The notes: generated from the sequence alone by a model not told the origin. A stretch of 64,000 bases of DNA from Lacibacter sediminis (GCF_014168535.1 NZ_CP060007.1:3286001-3350000); one strand, 5' to 3'. Positions 9,127 to 17,454 are shown, counted from the stretch's first letter. Numbers and translations: made by a program.

Positions 9127-10902
9127 TTACTTCAACCGCTCTTTAAAATCAAGATCGTTTGCTTGTAATGTTTCCTGTGCTAACTGGTATCCGGCGTCTG
9201 CATGTCGTATCACACCCATTCCAGGATCGTTACGCAATACACGTTTCAAACGTTCTTCGGCATCAGTTGTACCATCGGCAACAATCACCATTCCGGCATG
9301 GATCGAGTAACCCATCCCTACTCCACCACCATGATGCAGGCTTACCCAACTGGCGCCACCTGCTGTGTTTACGAGCGCATTGAGGATGGGCCAATCGGCC
9401 ACGGCGTCGCTGCCATCGAGCATGGCTTCGGTTTCACGGTTGGGGCTGGCCACACTGCCGGTATCTAAATGATCACGACCAATAACAATGGGCGCTTTTA
9501 CTTTGCCGGTGCGTACGAGTTCGTTAAAGGCGAGTCCTGCTTTCTCCCGTTCGCCCTGGCCCAGCCAGCAGATGCGTGCAGGTAATCCCTGGAAAGCAAT
9601 TTTTTCTTTGGCCATGTTCATCCAGCGGATCATGCCTTTGTTATCGGGGAACATGTTCATGATGAGTTCGTCGGTTACAGCAATATCATTTGCATCGCCA
9701 CTGAGGGCTGCCCAACGGAAAGGGCCTTTGCCGAGGCAGAAGAGGGGTCGGATGTAAGCGGGGACGAAGCCGGGAAACGCAAAGCAGCGGCCGGGTTGAA
9801 AGTTGTAAGTTGTAGGTTGTAAGTCGGAAGAAGGTCTCTCAAGGTTTGAGGTTTCACTTATTACTTTTAACTTATTACTTACAACTCTCTCTTCCTGTTC
9901 TTTCGCTCTCGCCCTGATGTTATTTCCATAATCAAACGTAATGGCTCCCTGGTCCATGAGTTGCAACATGAGTTGCACGTGGAGGTACATGCTTTCGTAA
10001 CTGAGTTGCAGGTAATGGTCGGGATCTTTTTCACGGAGCTCGTTGGCTTGCTGATTGCTGAGTGTGTGCGGTATGTAACCAATGAGCGGATCGTGTGCAC
10101 TGGTTTGATCGGTGAGTGTATCGGGAATGATATCACGGGAGATCAAATGATCGAGCAGATGAATGGCATTGCATACCACACCAATGCTGCGGGCAATGCC
10201 TTCCTTACGGTAATGCACAGCCGCATTAATGGCTTCATCGATGCTGGTATATTTTTCGTCGAGGTATTTTGTTTCGATGCGTTTATCGATGCGCCACTCT
10301 TCTACTTCTGCTATTAATGCCACACCTTCGTTCATTGTTATTGCTAAAGGTTGTGCGCCACCCATGCCGCCGAGTCCGGCAGTAACGTTCAATGTTCCTT
10401 TGAGTGAGCCGCCAAAATGTTTATCGGCAATGGCAGCATAGGTTTCATAGGTGCCTTGCACAATGCCTTGTGAGCCGATGTAGATCCAGGAGCCGGCAGT
10501 CATTTGTCCGTACATCATGAGTCCTTTTTTCTCGAGCTCTTCAAAATGTTTCCAGTTGGCCCAGTTGGGTACGAGCTGACTGTTGCTGATGAGTACCCGT
10601 GGTGCATCTTTGTGTGTTTTTAATATGCCGACGGGTTTACCACTCTGGATAAGTAATGATTCATCGTTCTCCAATACTTTCAATGCGGCAATGATGTTAT
10701 CGAGTGCTTCGAAATTGCGTGCTGCTTTACCACGGCCACCGTAGACAATGAGATCGTCGGGGCGTTCGGCTACTTCGGGATCGAGATTGTTGAGGAGCAT
10801 GCGCAAGGCTGCTTCCTGGATCCAGCCTTTGCAACTTAGCTGTGAGCCGGTTGGAGTTTTATACTTGATTGCATCGTAACGTTGAATGGTTGTTGTTGAC
10901 AT
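9127..10902 (-). CDS. hutU: Urocanate hydratase, with an in-frame insertion
   Basis: Urocanase converts urocanate to imidazolone propionate, the second step of histidine breakdown, using tightly bound NAD. The glycine-rich NAD loop ([13 protein letters not shown], about 175-187), the catalytic cysteine in [11 protein letters not shown] (Cys445) and [13 protein letters not shown] are all present. It has 591 residues where the family usually has about 555; the excess is one block, residues about 335-371, between NNIRARAKE and [15 protein letters not shown], which family members join almost directly. The extra block is encoded by a word-repeat array (see 9793-9893). The frame is kept and downstream motifs are intact, so the enzyme may still work with a surface loop. 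hutH lies upstream on the same strand. hutI and hutG/hutF are not in the window. Confidence 0.95.
   Translation of the reverse strand: MSTTTIQRYDAIKYKTPTGSQLSCKGWIQEAALRMLLNNLDPEVAERPDDLIVYGGRGKAARNFEALDNIIAALKVLENDESLLIQSGKPVGILKTHKDAPRVLISNSQLVPNWANWKHFEELEKKGLMMYGQMTAGSWIYIGSQGIVQGTYETYAAIADKHFGGSLKGTLNVTAGLGGMGGAQPLAITMNEGVALIAEVEEWRIDKRIETKYLDEKYTSIDEAINAAVHYRKEGIARSIGVVCNAIHLLDHLISRDIIPDTLTDQTSAHDPLIGYIPHTLSNQQANELREKDPDHYLQLSYESMYLHVQLMLQLMDQGAITFDYGNNIRARAKEQEERVVSNKLKVISETSNLERPSSDLQPTTYNFQPGRCFAFPGFVPAYIRPLFCLGKGPFRWAALSGDANDIAVTDELIMNMFPDNKGMIRWMNMAKEKIAFQGLPARICWLGQGEREKAGLAFNELVRTGKVKAPIVIGRDHLDTGSVASPNRETEAMLDGSDAVADWPILNALVNTAGGASWVSLHHGGGVGMGYSIHAGMVIVADGTTDAEERLKRVLRNDPGMGVIRHADAGYQLAQETLQANDLDFKERLK
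9793..9893. repeat. Word-repeat array inside hutU
   Basis: About 100 bases of low-complexity DNA in the hutU frame. One side has GTTGTAAGTTGTAGGTTGTA, the other ACTTATTACTTTTAACTTAT continuing into TACTTACAACT, so the ends are inverted with respect to one another (GTTGTAAGT against ACTTACAAC). The array matches exactly the residues that urocanases elsewhere lack. It is the same class of sequence as the arrays at 16449, 16907, 40712, 60071 and 62137. Confidence 0.8.
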
Positions 10903-10918
10903 GGCAAAGAGTTTTTGG

Positions 10919-11100
10919 CCTCTTATCCCTCTCCTTAATGAGAGGGACGGTGCTGCATATTTAAATTAAACATTTCGTTCTTCCACTTCGGCTTTGAATC
11001 TTTTATCATCACATTTCGAAGAGCCTTATAACAATTTTACTTTTTGAAAAGCAAGGGCTGTGTGTAGCAGTTCTCCCCCTTTGGGGGAGTTAGAGGGGGC
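10919..11100. repeat. Two-ended intergenic repeat unit, copy A
   Basis: This hutU-hutH gap starts with TTATCCCTCTCCTTAATGAG then AGGGACGGTGCT and ends with GCAGTTCTCCCCCTTTGGGG then GAGTTAGAGGGGGC. The same two ends, in the same order and about the same distance apart, occur at 61372-61552 between rluD and def. Each end is itself a small palindrome. The last bases of the unit supply the stop codon and the final Ser-Pro-Leu of hutH. Confidence 0.7.
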
Positions 11101-12583
11101 TGCTGATAAACTTCACTGCAGCGATCATATCCTCATGCAACACTCTGTCTTTATCAACAAAGCTTACCTGTTGACGAAAAGCACTCATCACTTCTTCTAC
11201 TTTTGCTGAACTTTTTAATGGCCGACGGAAATCCAATGCCTGTGCAGCACTGAGTAATTCAATCGCCAATACTTTTTCAACGTTCTTCATGACACGATAA
11301 GCTTTGGTGGCTGCATTGGCGCCCATGCTTACATGATCTTCCTGGTTGTTGCTGCTTGAAATACTATCGACACTGGCAGGTGTGCAGAGTTGTTTGTTTT
11401 CACTTACAATGCCAGCAGCTGTGTATTGCGGTATCATAAAACCACTGTTCAGTCCGGCTTCTTTTACAAGGAACATCGGGAGGTTGCGTTGTCCGCTGAT
11501 GAGTTGATAGGTTCTGCGTTCGCTGATGTTGGCGAGTTCGCTCATGGCTATCGCAAAATAATCTAATGCTAACGCCAACGGCTGACCGTGAAAATTTCCA
11601 CCGCTCACGATGAGATCTTCATCGGGAAATACGTTGGGATTATCGGTTACTGAATTGATCTCGGTTAAGAATACATTCTTCACATGTGCCAATGCATCTT
11701 TGGTGGCACCATGCACTTGCGGTATACAACGGAAACTATATGGATCCTGTACCTGTTGTTTTTTCTGTTGACCGATTTCACTTCCGCTTAATATGTTTCT
11801 TAATTGTTGCGCTGTGTGTATTTGTCCGCTATGCGGACGGATAGTTTGTATTTTTTCGTGAAAGGGTTGATCGATGCAATCAAATGCATCAAAGGAAATC
11901 GCTGCAATGAGGTCGGCCCATTGCATTAACCGTTCGGCCTGTACCAAACAGTACATCCCATAGGCACTCATGAATTGTGTACCGTTGATGAGCGCTAAGC
12001 CTTCTTTACTTTTCAAAGCAATCGGTTGCCAGTTGAGTTGTTGCAACACTTCCTGTGCCTTGAACCTTGTGCCTTGATAGTTGACTTCTCCCATGCCGAT
12101 CAATGGCAAACTCAAATGACTGAGTGGTGCCAGATCGCCGCTTGCACCCAATGAACCTTGTTGATAGATAACAGGCAGCACATTGTTGTTGTGCATGTCC
12201 ATTAAGCGCTTTACTGTATCTACCTGCACGGCACTGTAACCATAGCTGAGCGATTTTATTTTCAACGCCAGCATGAGCTTTACAATTTCTTCGGGCACTT
12301 CCTCTCCCATGCCACATGCATGACTCATTAATAAATTATTCTGCAGTTGCTCGAGCTGATCATCGGCGATGATCACGTTTTGCAGAAAACCAAAACCGGT
12401 GTTGATGCCGTAGAACGGTGTATCGCTTTCGGCTACTTTCTGATCGAGGTATTGTCTGCACTTTTCGATCTTATGGTGTGCACGGAATGTAATGGAGACA
12501 AACTGTTTGAACTGCAGATAATTCTTCACTTCATCGAAGGTGAGTTGCTGCTCGTCGAGGGGGAGATAATTGTATTCGGTCAT
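11090..12583 (-). CDS. hutH: Histidine ammonia-lyase
   Basis: Deaminates L-histidine to urocanate, the first step of the hut pathway, in the cytosol. The Ala-Ser-Gly triad that cyclises to the MIO cofactor is at 147-149 in QGSLGASGDLAPLSH; YGINTGFG (Tyr58) and the SSNNQEDHVSMG segment are also typical. 497 residues is slightly short of the usual 500-515. The C-terminus ends in ISSPL, where the codons for SPL and the stop come from the end of the repeat unit at 10919-11100, so the native tail may have been replaced. The hutU start lies 187 bases downstream on the same strand; the two probably form a transcription unit. Confidence 0.95.
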   Translation of the reverse strand: MTEYNYLPLDEQQLTFDEVKNYLQFKQFVSITFRAHHKIEKCRQYLDQKVAESDTPFYGINTGFGFLQNVIIADDQLEQLQNNLLMSHACGMGEEVPEEIVKLMLALKIKSLSYGYSAVQVDTVKRLMDMHNNNVLPVIYQQGSLGASGDLAPLSHLSLPLIGMGEVNYQGTRFKAQEVLQQLNWQPIALKSKEGLALINGTQFMSAYGMYCLVQAERLMQWADLIAAISFDAFDCIDQPFHEKIQTIRPHSGQIHTAQQLRNILSGSEIGQQKKQQVQDPYSFRCIPQVHGATKDALAHVKNVFLTEINSVTDNPNVFPDEDLIVSGGNFHGQPLALALDYFAIAMSELANISERRTYQLISGQRNLPMFLVKEAGLNSGFMIPQYTAAGIVSENKQLCTPASVDSISSSNNQEDHVSMGANAATKAYRVMKNVEKVLAIELLSAAQALDFRRPLKSSAKVEEVMSAFRQQVSFVDKDRVLHEDMIAAVKFISSPL

Positions 12584-13007
12584 AGTTTTTGCAATCGGGA
12601 CGAATGTAGGAAATAATGGAGAGAATGCGAACTGGTGTTAGCAATACAGAAGTACGAGTTAAGATGTACGAAGTACGAAACCCCTTAAGCGGCCTGCACT
12701 CAGATAAACCGAAGCAGCCTGACGGCGGTTGCACCGCAGCTCTTTCTGTTCTTTTGTCTTGACACAAAAGCCCCCCGCCTGACTGTCGGGCAGGAAAAAG
12801 TCAAGACGGAACATATTACCCCCATGTTCCGTCGAACGCCTTGATTAAGCTTGGGTACTACTCCCGCTTGAGGCGGGACAGGTGTGGTGAATTACTGTAG
12901 TAGTTACATCAGCATCCTATGTGTAACACCTTGTGTTTATAGCGGCATGATTTATGCAAAACTTTGTTGCATTTTAAAAAATGGTTAATACTTACATTTG
13001 AATGAAT
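12584..13007. other. Intergenic region rich in dispersed repeats
   Basis: About 420 bases between divergent hutH and the propeller gene. From hutH outward it holds a word array (AGTACGA, TGTACGAAGTACGA) at 12650-12682; a segment TCTTTCTGTTCTTTTGTCTT then GACACAAAAG at 12741-12770; a perfect 10-base inverted repeat GACGGAACAT...ATGTTCCGTC at 12805-12833; and TCCCGCTTGAGGCGGGA at 12862-12878. Such blocks recur in Bacteroidota intergenic DNA. The last 40 bases carry a promoter candidate for the rightward gene. Confidence 0.6.
12967..13000 (+). promoter_or_regulatory. Bacteroidota-type promoter candidate
   Basis: TACATTTG (12993-13000) fits the -7 element TAnnTTTG, with TTG at 12967-12969 upstream (spacing 23, a little long). 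Transcription would start near 13006, at or just before the ATG at 13008, implying an almost leaderless mRNA and arguing against the ATG at 13002. Confidence 0.4.
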
Positions 13008-14003
13008 ATGAAACAACTTCTTTTTTTCGTGTTGCTTGCAGTTTGCTGTTTGCAATTATCAGCACAAAGCATTCAACAGCTTGACAGTGCTAAAACAACT
13101 TCCATTCGTGGATTGAGTGTGGTGAATGATAATATTGTTTGGGTGAGTGGTGCAAACGGAATGGTTGGTCGTTCGATTGATGGTGGTGCTTCGTTTAAAT
13201 GGACAAAGGTTGATGGCTTTGCAAAAACTGATTTCAGAGATATTGAAGCGTTTGATGCAAATACTGCGATCATTATTGGAATTGATACACCAGCGGTGAT
13301 CTTGAAAACAATTGATGGTGGAATAACCTGGAAGATCGTGTTTCAGGATAAACGTCCGGGTATGTTTTTAGATGCGATGGAATTTTTTAATGAAAAGAGT
13401 GGTGTGGTAGTTGGCGACCCGATCAATGGAAAAATATTTCTTGCGGTTACTGTTGATGGTGGTGCTACGTGGCAGGCAATACCTGAAAGTCTTGCCCCTG
13501 CTGCAGAAAAAGGTGAAGCGATGTTTGCAAGCAGTGGTACCAATGTACGGACGGTTGGTAAAGAAGTATTATTATTTATTACCGGTGGAACACGTTCCAG
13601 ATTATTTCTTCGGAATGATAAAATCGATTTGCCGATCATCCAGGGAAAAGAAACAACGGGCGCTAATTCATTAGCGGTATGGGATAAAAAAACATTTGCC
13701 ATTGTTGGTGGTGATTTTAATAACGCCGCTTCAACGGAAAAGAATTGTGTGCTGACAAAAGATGCAGGTAAAACTTTTTTAACTCCTACTACACCACCAC
13801 ATGGTTACAGAAGTTGTGTGGAGTATTTATCAAAATCAAAACTCATTACCTGTGGTATTACGGGTGTTGATGTGAGTGAAGATGGTGGTACCAACTGGCG
13901 GAATATTTCTGCACAAGGTTTTCATGTGGTACGAAAAGCGAAGAAAGGAAAGGCGGTTTATTTAGCTGGCGGGAAAGGACGAGTAGCGAAGTTGGTTTGG
14001 TGA
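13008..14003 (+). CDS. Secreted YCF48/BNR-type beta-propeller protein
   Basis: 331-residue exported protein with a signal peptide (MKQLLFFVLLAVCCLQLSAQ). It carries repeated Asp-box-like turns: SIDGGASFKW, TIDGGITWK, TVDGGATWQ, TKDAGKTF and SEDGGTNWR, each preceded by a short hydrophobic strand, typical of YCF48-like/sialidase-type propellers of six or seven blades. Such proteins in Bacteroidota are often loosely called oxidoreductases, but no redox motif is visible. No partner gene lies beside it. ATG at 13002 is an alternative start; I prefer 13008 because of the promoter position. Confidence 0.78.
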   Translation: MKQLLFFVLLAVCCLQLSAQSIQQLDSAKTTSIRGLSVVNDNIVWVSGANGMVGRSIDGGASFKWTKVDGFAKTDFRDIEAFDANTAIIIGIDTPAVILKTIDGGITWKIVFQDKRPGMFLDAMEFFNEKSGVVVGDPINGKIFLAVTVDGGATWQAIPESLAPAAEKGEAMFASSGTNVRTVGKEVLLFITGGTRSRLFLRNDKIDLPIIQGKETTGANSLAVWDKKTFAIVGGDFNNAASTEKNCVLTKDAGKTFLTPTTPPHGYRSCVEYLSKSKLITCGITGVDVSEDGGTNWRNISAQGFHVVRKAKKGKAVYLAGGKGRVAKLVW

Positions 14004-14034
14004 TGAGTATTGCTGTGATCAGCCAATTCATGCT

Positions 14035-14150
14035 GTCATCCCGACGTCAGGAGGGATCTGTTGGGCCGCAGTACAATAGCTGGGCAGATTCCTCCTAACG
14101 TCGGAATGACAAAAGACTTCAGCAGATCCCCCGTCGTACCTCGGGATGAC
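14035..14150. repeat. Dispersed palindromic repeat, one left arm and two right arms
   Basis: Left arm GTCATCCCGACGTCAGGAGG then GATCTGTTGGGC (14035-14066); right arm GGGCAGATTCCTCCTAACGT then CGGAATGAC (14082-14110); a second right arm GCAGATCCCCC...CCTCGGGATGAC (14122-14150). The extra arm suggests partial duplication or recombination between copies. The array ends 50 bases before the GIY-YIG gene. Confidence 0.85.
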
Positions 14151-14200
14151 AAAAAATTTCATCTTTTGTATTATTTTCAACTGCAGTAAACTCAACTGCA

Positions 14201-14515
14201 ATGAAACCTATCGGAACACACAACTACTTCGCATACATCACTACCAATCGAAACAAAACTGTTCTTTACATTGGAGTAACCAATAATCTTTCTGCAAGAC
14301 TCTTCCAACATCAACAGAACGCAGCACCTTATACACATACAAGTTTCGCAGGAAAATACAATGCTTATTATTTGCTTTACTACGAACGCTTTGGTTCAAT
14401 TGAACATGCCATTGAACGGGAGAAAGAGTTGAAAGGATGGCGTAGGAGTAAAAAGGAAAAACTGATCAATTCATTTAATCCTGAATGGAGATTTCTGAAT
14501 GATGAGATAGAATAA
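14201..14515 (+). CDS. Stand-alone GIY-YIG nuclease
   Basis: 104-residue single-domain nuclease. The GIY-YIG elements are readable: NYFAYITTN (in place of GIY) and LYIGVTNNLSARLFQHQ (YIG followed by the conserved Arg), then YYERFGSIEHAIEREKELKGWRRSKKEKLI with the catalytic Glu in the AIEREKELK helix. No DNA-binding or partner domain is attached. Members of this small family occur in many copies in Bacteroidota genomes and have no agreed role. The gene sits alone, 50 bases after one palindromic repeat array and 14 bases before another, and no other gene lies between those repeats. The association with the repeats is seen; a functional link is inferred. Confidence 0.9.
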   Translation: MKPIGTHNYFAYITTNRNKTVLYIGVTNNLSARLFQHQQNAAPYTHTSFAGKYNAYYLLYYERFGSIEHAIEREKELKGWRRSKKEKLINSFNPEWRFLNDEIE

Positions 14516-14529
14516 AGCTAAATAGAGCT

Positions 14530-14603
14530 GTCATCCCGACGCAGGAGGGATCTGTTGGGCTGCAGAACAAAAGTTGAGCAGATCCCTCGTACCTCGGGAT
14601 GAC
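14530..14603. repeat. Dispersed palindromic repeat, complete hairpin
   Basis: Left arm GTCATCCCGACGCAGGAGGG then ATCTGTTGGGC (14530-14560), right arm GCAGATCCCTCGTACCTCGG then GATGAC (14578-14603). The arms complement each other over about 26 bases with a 17-base loop. It begins 14 bases after the GIY-YIG stop codon. Confidence 0.85.
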
Positions 14604-14707
14604 AGGTAACTTCAGCAAAATTATCTGACAACAATCATCGCTTCTTTTGATGGCAGACATAGGGTTTTGAAAAAAGGGCTTCTACCTTCACTTATAAATC
14701 AAAACCT

Positions 14708-15121
14708 ATGCATATTCAATTACACGACGATATCACACTCAAAGAAATAAAAACTGTTTTTTCTGATTATTACCCCTATCTGAAACTGGAATTTTATTCA
14801 AAGCCACATCTGTTGTATGAATCATCAGACGAATGTGATGTGTTGCCGGATGAAAAACGGTTAAAGGATATTAAGGAAGTACATATTGATGGTGTGATCG
14901 ATATTCAACCCACAGAAAAAGTAACTGATCTTGAATTTGAATTTCAACGCCGGTTCGGTTTACCTGTGCAGGTGTTGCGCCTGGAGCAGGGCAAATGGCA
15001 GCAAACAACAGGCATGGATACATTCACGTTGAGGGATGTAAACCAGTTCAGCAAAAATGATTCGGATGATGATCTCGTAGAAGATTATGAAGAGGGATTT
15101 GAAGAATTAAAAACTGAATAA
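14708..15121 (+). CDS. Conserved acidic protein of unknown function
   Basis: 137 residues, soluble, no signal peptide. The first 60 residues alternate short strands and helices (LHDDITLKEIKTVFSDYYPYLKL), the middle has FEFQRRFGLPVQVLRLEQGKWQQTT, and the tail is strongly acidic (NDSDDDLVEDYEEGFEELK). I do not recognise a named family, although the compact shape and even codon use suggest a real, expressed gene. It is followed by two convergent-strand genes, so it is a single-gene unit. Nothing in the sequence points to a reaction or partner. Confidence 0.6.
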   Translation: MHIQLHDDITLKEIKTVFSDYYPYLKLEFYSKPHLLYESSDECDVLPDEKRLKDIKEVHIDGVIDIQPTEKVTDLEFEFQRRFGLPVQVLRLEQGKWQQTTGMDTFTLRDVNQFSKNDSDDDLVEDYEEGFEELKTE

Positions 15122-15146
15122 TGTTGGTGTTATTTTAAAAACAGTT

Positions 15147-15479
15147 TTACTTTTTAAACATAAAGTAAACGGCACCTAACAGAAACAGAAAACTCACAAT
15201 GTATTTCCAGTGAAAGGGTTCTTTTAAGTACACAACTGCAAAAACGCCAAACACAACAAGCGTAATTACTTCCTGGATCATTTTTAATTCAAACGCATTT
15301 ACACCGCTTTGGTAACCGATGCGGTTGGCAGGCACCATCAAACAATATTCAAAAAAAGCAATGCCCCAACTGATGAGTACAACTTTCCAAAGCGGTACGT
15401 TTTGATGACGCAGATGTCCGTACCATGCAATGGTCATGAAAATATTTGAGAAGAGCAATAACAGAATTGCACGGATCAT
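15147..15479 (-). CDS. DUF486/DMT-like small membrane protein
   Basis: 110 residues with four hydrophobic helices (about 2-20, 30-50, 66-85, 90-108), the size and pattern of the DUF486 family, which is distantly related to small drug/metabolite transporters. Characteristic segments include FMTIAWYGHLRH, ISWGIAFFEYCLMVPANRIG and LKMIQEVITLVVF. The substrate is unknown. Its start is five bases beyond the pyrB stop on the same strand, so it probably shares the pyrR-pyrB transcript, although no pathway link is obvious. Confidence 0.82.
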   Translation of the reverse strand: MIRAILLLLFSNIFMTIAWYGHLRHQNVPLWKVVLISWGIAFFEYCLMVPANRIGYQSGVNAFELKMIQEVITLVVFGVFAVVYLKEPFHWKYIVSFLFLLGAVYFMFKK

Positions 15480-15484
15480 GACTG

Positions 15485-16417
15485 CTAATTTTCTGAACGT
15501 TTGCCCGCCAGTAAATACAATGCAGCCATACGCACTGCCACGCCATTCTCTACCTGTTGCAAGATGATGGATTGTTTACTGTCGGCCACATCACTGTCCA
15601 GTTCCACACCACGATTGATAGGGCCTGGATGCATGATCACAATTTCTTTGGGTAAGGAATCCAATAATTTTCTGTTGATGCCGTAAGCAAGATTGTATTC
15701 ACGTAATGAAGAAAACAACGGTTGACTTTGTCGTTCCAATTGAATCCGCAATACATTCGCCACATCGCACCACTTCAATGTTTCTTCAATATTGTACGAT
15801 ACGTTTACGCCAAAGGCTTGCTGTAAATATTTCGGGATGAGTGTGGGCGGACCGGCAACGGTTACTTCAGCACCCATCTTCTTCAACAAATAAATATTGC
15901 TGAGCGCTACACGACTGTGCATGATATCACCAAGTATCGCCACTTTTTTTCCTTCCAGTGTTCCTAATTTCTCTCTAATTGAGAATGCATCGAGCAAAGC
16001 TTGCGTTGGATGTTCATTAATACCATCGCCTGCATTTACAATGGCAGCAGGAATATGCTTTGCTAAAAAGTGAGGAGCTCCGCTTGCGCTATGTCGCATC
16101 ACTACGAGGTCAACTTTCATGCTCAGTATATTATTCACCGTATCGAGGAGTGTTTCACCTTTTGCGGCTGATGAACCGGATGCAGTAAAATTGATGGTAT
16201 CGGCACTTAATCTTTTCTCCGCCAACTCAAACGAAATACGTGTACGGGTGGAGTTCTCATAAAAAAGATTCACAATTGTTACATCACGCAGCGATGGAAC
16301 TTTTTTAATGGGTCGTTGTAAAACTTCTTTGAATTGAGCGGCTGTATCGAGGATGAGTTGAATATCCTGTGCCGTGAGATCTTTAATGCCGAGCAGATGA
16401 CGAGTGGATAGTTGCAT
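15485..16417 (-). CDS. pyrB: Aspartate carbamoyltransferase catalytic chain
   Basis: Joins carbamoyl phosphate and aspartate in the second step of pyrimidine synthesis. The carbamoyl phosphate loop STRTR is at 56-60 (FYENSTRTRISFE), Lys86 lies in GSSAAKGETL, HPTQALLD is at 136-143, and the C-terminal HPGPINRGVELDSDVAD closes the aspartate site. 310 residues is the usual length. No regulatory chain gene (pyrI) is adjacent. Upstream on the same strand is pyrR, but an approximately 500-base unit with a four-helix-bundle gene separates them, which would lengthen or interrupt the normal pyrR-pyrB transcript. Confidence 0.96.
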   Translation of the reverse strand: MQLSTRHLLGIKDLTAQDIQLILDTAAQFKEVLQRPIKKVPSLRDVTIVNLFYENSTRTRISFELAEKRLSADTINFTASGSSAAKGETLLDTVNNILSMKVDLVVMRHSASGAPHFLAKHIPAAIVNAGDGINEHPTQALLDAFSIREKLGTLEGKKVAILGDIMHSRVALSNIYLLKKMGAEVTVAGPPTLIPKYLQQAFGVNVSYNIEETLKWCDVANVLRIQLERQSQPLFSSLREYNLAYGINRKLLDSLPKEIVIMHPGPINRGVELDSDVADSKQSIILQQVENGVAVRMAALYLLAGKRSEN

Positions 16418-16448
16418 TAAAAAGCAAAATTAAGGGAAAAGAAGAAAA

Positions 16449-16947
16449 GGAACAAGGGACAAGGAACAAGGTGCAAGGCTTAATGCAGTTAGTTCGAAAG
16501 ATAGTTTAGCCTCCAAGTTTGTTGATGATGGCAGAAAGAATTTTCCGGATTTGTTCTGCTTCATCAATTAGCCACTTTCGCTCGGCTTCCAGTTGTTCAT
16601 TCCCGTAGGTTAAAATCAGGCTAAGCCATTGAATTGATTCTTTGGTCTCTCTCCTTGATACCTTAATCTTCATCTTTTCATCGGCCCTACCCAAATCATC
16701 CGAAGCCTCAATATAGTTAGCAGAAACAGATCCACTTGATCGTATTAATTGTTTAATGTATTCGGTGTTGATAATATCCCATTTTACGGAACGACAAAAA
16801 TCCCGGCTACGTTCAGCAAACTTGAAAAATCGTATTTCCAATTCCTACGACATAGGTTAGCATTTATTATGATGACTATTACTTATAACGACTGAATCTC
16901 ACCTGTGTCTTGCACCTTGTTCCTTGTGCCTTGATCCTTGTGCCTTA
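16449..16947. mobile_element. Inverted-repeat-flanked four-helix-bundle unit (IVS-like)
   Basis: The unit runs from a word-repeat array at 16449-16480 to its inverted copy at 16907-16947 and contains only the four-helix-bundle gene. The arms share the core ACAAGGAACAAGGTGCAAG (left, plus strand) and its exact reverse complement (right); over 27 bases (16453-16479 against 16907-16933) I count two mismatches. The right arm starts at the stop codon of pyrR. Intervening sequences in bacterial 23S rRNA have the same plan, a terminal stem around a four-helix-bundle gene, which is why I call this IVS-like. Movement is inferred, not shown. Confidence 0.6.
16506..16841 (-). CDS. Four-helix-bundle protein (23S rRNA IVS protein family)
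   Basis: 111-residue helical protein of the family first seen inside 23S rRNA intervening sequences. Typical family features are the FAERSRDFCRSVKWD opening helix, LIRSSGSVSANYIEASDDLGRADEKMKIKVSRRETKES in the middle (the SxGSVxANYxEA pattern is diagnostic), and a last amphipathic helix ending in KILSAIINKL. Family members form pentameric bundles; their function is not settled. It is encoded within an inverted-repeat-bounded unit between pyrR and pyrB, on the same strand as both. A family member at a protein-coding locus rather than in rRNA is common in Bacteroidota, but the flanking repeats are striking. Confidence 0.88.
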   Translation of the reverse strand: MEIRFFKFAERSRDFCRSVKWDIINTEYIKQLIRSSGSVSANYIEASDDLGRADEKMKIKVSRRETKESIQWLSLILTYGNEQLEAERKWLIDEAEQIRKILSAIINKLGG

Positions 16948-17454
16948 TAGGAGTACAACTTCGGGTTTTTCCCAATCCACCGTCACTTTCTGGCTTAGAA
17001 TGGAATCGATGGCTTTGCCGGTGTAATCGGGTTGGATTGGTAGTTGGCGGTTGAAACGGCGATCGACGAGCACCAGGAGTTCTACTTTTGCGGGACGGCC
17101 AAAATCGACAAGGGCATCCATGGCTGCACGTATGGTACGACCCGTGTACAGCACATCATCGATCAGGATCACATTTTTATTTTCGATATTGAAGTTGATG
17201 GTGGTTTGGTTAGCCACGTGCAGTTCCTTATGCACATCATCACGATAAAATGTTATATCCAGCTTACCGTATTGCAGTTTTTGATCGGGGTAAATGTCTT
17301 GAATGATCTGTACGATCCGATCGGCCATATAAATACCTCTCGGCTGCAGACCAACAAATACGGTGTCGGTAAACGGGTGATGATTCTCGATCAACTGGTG
17401 ACTGAGACGCTGTATGGTGAGTTGTAACTGTTCGTTTGATAAGATGGTCTTCAC
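16945..17454 (-). CDS. pyrR: Bifunctional pyrimidine regulator/uracil phosphoribosyltransferase PyrR
   Basis: 169 residues with the type I phosphoribosyltransferase fold; the PRPP loop NVILIDDVLYTGRTIRAAM and VFVGLQPRGIYMAD are diagnostic of PyrR. In Gram-positives it binds pyr mRNA to attenuate transcription and also makes UMP; in Bacteroidota the RNA-binding role is less established. I choose GTG at 17454 (VKTILSNEQLQL): the frame is open to 17655, but that extension overlaps the divergent gene from 17513 and has no family match. No anti-terminator stem was recognised in the short upstream gap. Confidence 0.9.
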   Translation of the reverse strand: MKTILSNEQLQLTIQRLSHQLIENHHPFTDTVFVGLQPRGIYMADRIVQIIQDIYPDQKLQYGKLDITFYRDDVHKELHVANQTTINFNIENKNVILIDDVLYTGRTIRAAMDALVDFGRPAKVELLVLVDRRFNRQLPIQPDYTGKAIDSILSQKVTVDWEKPEVVLL

